Of a DNA stretch of 28,231 nucleotides, positions 23,966 to 28,231 are shown one piece after another. Source of the stretch: CAYLJO01 sp964383905 (lineage in GTDB: Bacteria > Acidobacteriota > Blastocatellia > Pyrinomonadales > Pyrinomonadaceae). The stretch's first letter is position 1. Every line of letters begins with the position of its first letter. The notes beneath the pieces were generated by a model that saw only the letters and a list, made by a program, of their open reading frames with translations, had not been told where the DNA came from and did no database searches. The DNA lies in contig CAYLJO010000062.1 of NCBI GenBank assembly GCA_964383905.1, forward strand, positions 1 to 28,231, written 5' to 3'. A program made the position numbers and the translations under genes.

Positions 23966-26449
23966 ATGCAACACGTCAGCACTCCATCTTCAAGGCAATA
24001 TGTCTCATGCCCCGAATGCTCAAGAGACGCGGCGTCATACGAGGGGCAGGGAGCAGTCTACCGCAGGCCGCCGCAGGCGATTCTCGATGTGCTTCACGCA
24101 CCGATGCCGCCATTGGTCTCCATCAGCCCCACGGGCGAGCACATGCTGTTGTTGGAAACCATCCGCCATTTACCGATCGCCGAGTTGGCCCAGCCGATGT
24201 TGCGTCTGGCGGGCTTACGCATCAACCCACGCAACAACGGGCCGCACCGTTGGCCTTGCCTCGTTTCTCTCAAACTGAAGAGAACCGGCGATGAGGGAGA
24301 GGTCTGCCTGATGCTGCCCCACAATGCCCGCGTCGGTTACCCGCTGTGGAGCCCCGACGGGAAGAGATTCGCTTTCACCAACACCACGACGGGCGATACC
24401 GAGCTGTGGGTCGGCGAGAGCGCGACCGGTCACGTTCATAGGTTGGAGGGGCTGCGGCTCAACACGGCTTACGGCGCTCCCTTCGATTGGATGCCTGACA
24501 ACCGCACGCTGCTCGTGGGCCTCGTCCCCGATCATCGAGGCGATCCCCCTGTTGCTCCGCTCGCGCCCGTCGGGCCCAACGTGCAGGAAAGCAAGGGTCA
24601 CGCGACCCCCGTCAGGACACATCAGAACCTCTTGCAGAATGCTTATGATGAAACGTTGTTTGACTACTACACGACCTCACAGCTCGCGCTGGTAGGTGTG
24701 TCCGGTGGCAAGGCCGCGACGATTGGCCAACCCGCCGTTTACCCGCTCGTCGAACCATCGCCGGATGGCAAACACTTCCTTGTCGCGCGCCTCAAACGTC
24801 CCTACTCGTATCTTCATCCATGCTCTGCTTTCCCCCGGGAGATCGAAGTGTGGGATCATGCGGCGAGAGTCGTCTTTAGACTGGCCAGCCGCCCGCTCGC
24901 CGATCATGTTCCGCTCGACGGCGTGCCCGTTGGTCCGCGCGCATACCGGTGGAAGCCGACCGAAGCGGCAACGCTCGTCTGGGCCGAAGCCCTGGACGGT
25001 GGCGACCCGAAGAGAAAAGTAGCCCACCGTGATCGCGTCCTGCTGTTACGCGCGCCGTTCAGGGGTTCACCGGTTGAGATTCTCCGCACCGAGCATCGTT
25101 TTGACGGCATTCGGTGGGCGGAAGGTGACGAGTTTGCCCTCGTCAATGAATACGACCGCGACACGCGCTGGCGTCGCACCTACCTGCTGAACGTCAAACA
25201 GCCTGACGCAGCGCCGCCGCAAATAATCTGGAGCCGAAGCTCGCAAGACCGCTACAATTCACCGGGGATGCCCCTTTCGCACACGCTTCCTTCGGGGCAC
25301 TGTGTGCTGCTGCGGCATGCTGACTGGATTTATCTGGCAGGTGAGGGCGCGACGCCGGAGGGGGATCGCCCGTTCCTTGATCGTTTCAATCTGCGCACGC
25401 TTCAATCCGAACGCATCTTTCGCTCGGACGCGGAGAGCCACGAATCGGTCGTCGCTTTACTCGATGACCAGGCCGGTCGCTTGATCACCTGCCGCGAGAG
25501 TCAGACCGAACCGCCGAACTATTACGTACGCGAGCGCATCACAACTGCTCACCATTGTGCCGCAGGCAGAGCAGGCGCGCAGAAACATTCTGACGAAATG
25601 GGCATCAAGCACGCTCTCACGCGCTTCCCCGACTTACAGCCACAGCTCCGGGGCATCCAAAAACAGTTCGTGACCTACCACCGCGACGACGGTGTCGAGC
25701 TTTCGATGACTCTCTACCTGCCGCCTGGTTACCGGCAGGGGATGCGTCTTCCGACTGTGTTCTGGTCCTACCCGGTGGAATTTAACCATGCAAGAATCGC
25801 CGGGCAGGTCACCGCTTCAACAAACCGGTTTACGGCTATCGGCGGGCCGTCGCATCTCTTCTTTCTCCTCGCCGGCTATGCGATTTTAGACAAAGCCTCA
25901 GTGCCGATTATTGGCGCTGCCGAGACGGTCAACGATGATTGCATTGATCAGATCGTGAGGGGTGCGCGTGCCGCCGTGATTAAGGCCGTCGGGATGGGCA
26001 TCACCGACCCTGAGCGCGTCGGCGTCGGCGGCCACAGTTACGGCGCTTTCATGACGGCCAGCCTCCTCGCTCACACCGATCTCTTCCGCGCCGCTATCGC
26101 ACTGAGCGGCGCTTACAACCGGACGCTCACGCCCTTCGGCTTTCAGAACGAACGACGCACGCTCTGGGAAGCGCCCGAAGCTTACGCGCGTCTCTCGCCC
26201 CTGCTGGACGCCCACCGGATCAGAGCCCCGCTGCTCCTCATTCATGGCGAAGCCGACGACAACATTGGGACGTTTCCCATCCAGTCAGAGCGCATGTATC
26301 AAGCGATCCGCGGCAACGGCGGGACCGCGCGCCTCGTCATGCTGCCGCACGAAGGACACACCTACGCGGCGCGTGAGTCGGTCGAACACGCGCTCTATGA
26401 AATGATCGCCTGGTTCGATAAGTATGTGAAGAACGCGAGGAACCTGTGA
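23966..26449 (+). CDS. S9-family prolyl oligopeptidase-like serine peptidase
   Basis: An 827-residue alpha/beta-hydrolase peptidase. The N-terminal propeller covers about residues 35-530, with the family start YRRPPQAILDVLHAP and a propeller motif WSPDGKRFAFTNTT. The catalytic domain (about 560-825) has Ser691 (GGHSYGAF), Asp764 (HGEADDN) and His798 (PHEGH), all in the right order and spacing. Family members that I recall begin with a signal peptide about 35 residues before YRRPP. Here the first 32 residues are polar and Ser/Cys-rich with no hydrophobic core, so export is doubtful or the N-terminus has decayed. The ATG at 23966 has no good Shine-Dalgarno. It follows MerC by 163 bases and is probably independent of it. 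Confidence 0.92.
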   Translation: MQHVSTPSSRQYVSCPECSRDAASYEGQGAVYRRPPQAILDVLHAPMPPLVSISPTGEHMLLLETIRHLPIAELAQPMLRLAGLRINPRNNGPHRWPCLVSLKLKRTGDEGEVCLMLPHNARVGYPLWSPDGKRFAFTNTTTGDTELWVGESATGHVHRLEGLRLNTAYGAPFDWMPDNRTLLVGLVPDHRGDPPVAPLAPVGPNVQESKGHATPVRTHQNLLQNAYDETLFDYYTTSQLALVGVSGGKAATIGQPAVYPLVEPSPDGKHFLVARLKRPYSYLHPCSAFPREIEVWDHAARVVFRLASRPLADHVPLDGVPVGPRAYRWKPTEAATLVWAEALDGGDPKRKVAHRDRVLLLRAPFRGSPVEILRTEHRFDGIRWAEGDEFALVNEYDRDTRWRRTYLLNVKQPDAAPPQIIWSRSSQDRYNSPGMPLSHTLPSGHCVLLRHADWIYLAGEGATPEGDRPFLDRFNLRTLQSERIFRSDAESHESVVALLDDQAGRLITCRESQTEPPNYYVRERITTAHHCAAGRAGAQKHSDEMGIKHALTRFPDLQPQLRGIQKQFVTYHRDDGVELSMTLYLPPGYRQGMRLPTVFWSYPVEFNHARIAGQVTASTNRFTAIGGPSHLFFLLAGYAILDKASVPIIGAAETVNDDCIDQIVRGARAAVIKAVGMGITDPERVGVGGHSYGAFMTASLLAHTDLFRAAIALSGAYNRTLTPFGFQNERRTLWEAPEAYARLSPLLDAHRIRAPLLLIHGEADDNIGTFPIQSERMYQAIRGNGGTARLVMLPHEGHTYAARESVEHALYEMIAWFDKYVKNARNL

Positions 26450-26461
26450 CGGCCAGTAACA

Positions 26462-26515
26462 GGCGTGCAAACTTTGCTGTTTGCCGCCGCAGGAGAAGAG
26501 CAAGCCGTCTGCACG
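26462..26515 (+). terminator. possible structured end of the S9 peptidase transcript
   Basis: Fifteen bases after the stop, GCGTGCA is complemented by TGCACGC about 40 bases later, with an inner CTTTGCT/AGAGCAAG pairing. No T-run follows, so this is a weak terminator candidate. Confidence 0.3.
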
Positions 26516-26668
26516 CGCTGACTCCGGGGACAGCTTGAGGCCAAGGGCCTGGTTTTCACCGTCGATTCTCCCCTTGCTAAGCACGCCAAGATATGGGCCT
26601 TCTCTCTTATTGACTATCTGAAAGCCTTCCAACTCAGGAGGGCTTTGCTTTAAATCAAATTTTACAAT

Positions 26669-27166
26669 TCAGTCTTGTTCGGCTGGGTCGTGAATTATAT
26701 CCAGCTTCCATCCATCACCTTCTTTAACGAAGAAGAATTTTTCCCAAACCCCGAAGCGGTTCTTAATATAGACACTAGCGCTATTGCCATTTATCGTTTC
26801 GTCCCGTGCTTCAAAGGAGGTTAGTAGAAATTTTTGGCTTTGGTGCATGAATCAGTAGCCTAGCGATGCTATAGATTGATTCACGCCGCAACCTTATAGC
26901 TTTGCGGCCTCCCCAAGTGAACCATTGGGTGGAAAGGTATGCTGTTCTATATAGACATTTAGCCTATTATCATCCGTCGCGTTTCCAGTCATGGCACCCT
27001 GCTTCGCCATGCTGCCTAAAACAATTAATGTGGGTGTGGAGATTCTTTTTTTAAAATCCTCTACATTTCGGTCCCGTATGTCTGAAAGGATACGCTTGAA
27101 TGTGTCAGTCGGGGATGAAGTTTGACACCCATTCGATATGGTAATCATCACTAGAATAATGAACAA
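26669..27166 (-). pseudogene. broken small lipoprotein gene
   Basis: Reading from TTG at 27166 gives 90 residues: a hydrophobic start, a possible lipobox (SNGC), then a polar helix and beta pattern (FKRILSDIRDRNVEDFKKR, NRLNVYIEQHTFPP), ending at TAA 26896-26894. In the same frame a second stop, TGA 26854-26852, follows. Beyond it comes a 60-codon open stretch ending at 26669 whose sequence, e.g. ARDETINGNSASVYIKN and WEKFFFVKEGDGWKLDI, looks like the C-terminal half of an NTF2/DUF4878-like lipoprotein. Both halves keep one frame, so two nonsense codons, or a small insertion bringing them, most simply explain the break. The palindrome at 26848-26883 lies between the halves. Composition is AT-rich. 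An alternative is two separate short genes; function unknown. Confidence 0.6.
26848..26883. repeat. 36-base palindromic element inside the broken lipoprotein gene
   Basis: TGAATCA (26848-26854) and TGATTCA (26877-26883) are perfect inverted repeats. The inside can pair further (CTAGC near 26860 with GCTA near 26868). One of the two stop codons that break the gene lies in the left arm. Confidence 0.5.
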
Positions 27167-27520
27167 TTGCCGTTTTTTTACCTGTTTCTCAGGTGATTTT
27201 TATTGCTCATAGTAATGGAGGGATCTCATTGAGTTATTGTCACCGTTCACTGACTGGGTGTAGAATGCCCCCGCCTATAGCTCAGCCTGATGATCCTACT
27301 TCCGCTGACCCCTCTAATAGCCAACAGAAGCGCGAGGGGTAGTGGCAATGAACGAATACTTCTATCAATCATGAGAATTTACCTCTCTGTAAAGATCTTC
27401 AAAAAGATTGAATCCCATAGGGGGCGATTGAAATCTCCCTCCCTATGGGATCCTGTGCTGCCTGATCTATCAACAAGAGAGGTTAACAGCTCTCGCTACT
27501 CTCAAGCTAACAATTGCGGC
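27167..27520. other. AT-rich intergenic stretch before the rpoD 3' end
   Basis: 354 bases. It holds the rpoD terminator candidate and presumably the promoter of the broken lipoprotein gene. A plus-strand frame at 27290-27562 overlaps the end of rpoD antisense and has no ribosome binding site or motif. Confidence 0.5.
27401..27451 (-). terminator. rho-independent terminator of rpoD
   Basis: CCCTATGGGAT/ATCCCATAGGG (27441-27451 with 27412-27422) is a perfect 11-base stem; the loop can pair further (GGCGAT/ATCTCC). On the minus strand TTCAATC and then TTTTT (27405-27401) follow, which fits an intrinsic terminator about 70 bases after the rpoD stop. Confidence 0.7.

Positions 27521-28231
<711 letters not shown>

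Noticed and set aside
27271..27310. tRNA-like D-arm string TAGCTCAG near 27278-27286.
   Set aside because: No GGT-AGAGC continuation, anticodon arm or TTC arm follows; it is not a tRNA and too short to call a remnant.
23232..27389. A 15-base identical string, GAATTTACCTCTCTG, at 23232-23246 and 27375-27389.
   Set aside because: About one such repeat is expected by chance in a window this long when both orientations are counted, and the surrounding sequence is not shared.

Overview
The window looks like ordinary, fairly GC-rich chromosome of an acidobacterium. Blastocatellia or Pyrinomonadales would fit, but this is inferred from the gene mix and not from a marker gene. The mix is typical of that group: a TonB-dependent receptor with an N-terminal carboxypeptidase-regulatory-like domain, a very large secreted sortilin/BNR-repeat protein, a secreted M48 protease, an S9 prolyl-oligopeptidase, a small winged-helix protein, HpnK and a MerC-domain protein. 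There is no phage, integrase, intact insertion sequence, CRISPR array, rRNA or convincing tRNA.

Layout. Positions 1-3788 hold minus-strand genes: ispH (its end is at the window edge), hpnK, a secreted TPR protein and a helical protein of unknown function. A small winged-helix gene (4114-4395) points the other way. From 4762 to 9469, all on the minus strand, come a lipoprotein HtrA protease, penicillin-binding protein 2 (mrdA), and a coupled pair made of a single-pass membrane protein and an ankyrin-repeat protein. A plus-strand [2Fe-2S] ferredoxin-like gene sits near 9715-10089. From 10124 to 17211 on the minus strand lie a doubtful small membrane ORF, the TonB-dependent receptor, an overlapping LytTR regulator and LytS-type kinase pair, a 52-57 residue membrane peptide and an HXXEE membrane protein. 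Plus-strand genes fill 17774-26449: M48 protease, a secreted unknown, the BNR protein, MerC and the S9 peptidase. The right end has a broken, AT-rich lipoprotein gene and the 3' two thirds of rpoD, both on the minus strand.

How the genes fit together. IspH makes the IPP/DMAPP used for hopanoids, and HpnK belongs to hopanoid side-chain processing, so the left end has an isoprenoid-lipid theme, although a 379-base gap separates the two genes. HtrA, PBP2, M48 and the TPR protein are cell-envelope growth and quality-control functions. The kinase and regulator overlap by ATGA and lie just upstream of the TonB receptor gene in the same direction; regulation of the receptor by this pair is possible but unproven.

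The most interesting signals are non-coding or small. They are: (1) a dyad, a possible promoter and a long structured leader before merC (23192-23337); (2) a palindrome inside the predicted promoter spacer of the BNR gene (19687-19715); (3) a lipoprotein gene split by two in-frame stops around a 36-base palindrome (26848-26883); and (4) a previously easy-to-miss small membrane ORF upstream of the sensor kinase (16413-16586). I did not find a clear multi-gene system that I would call new.
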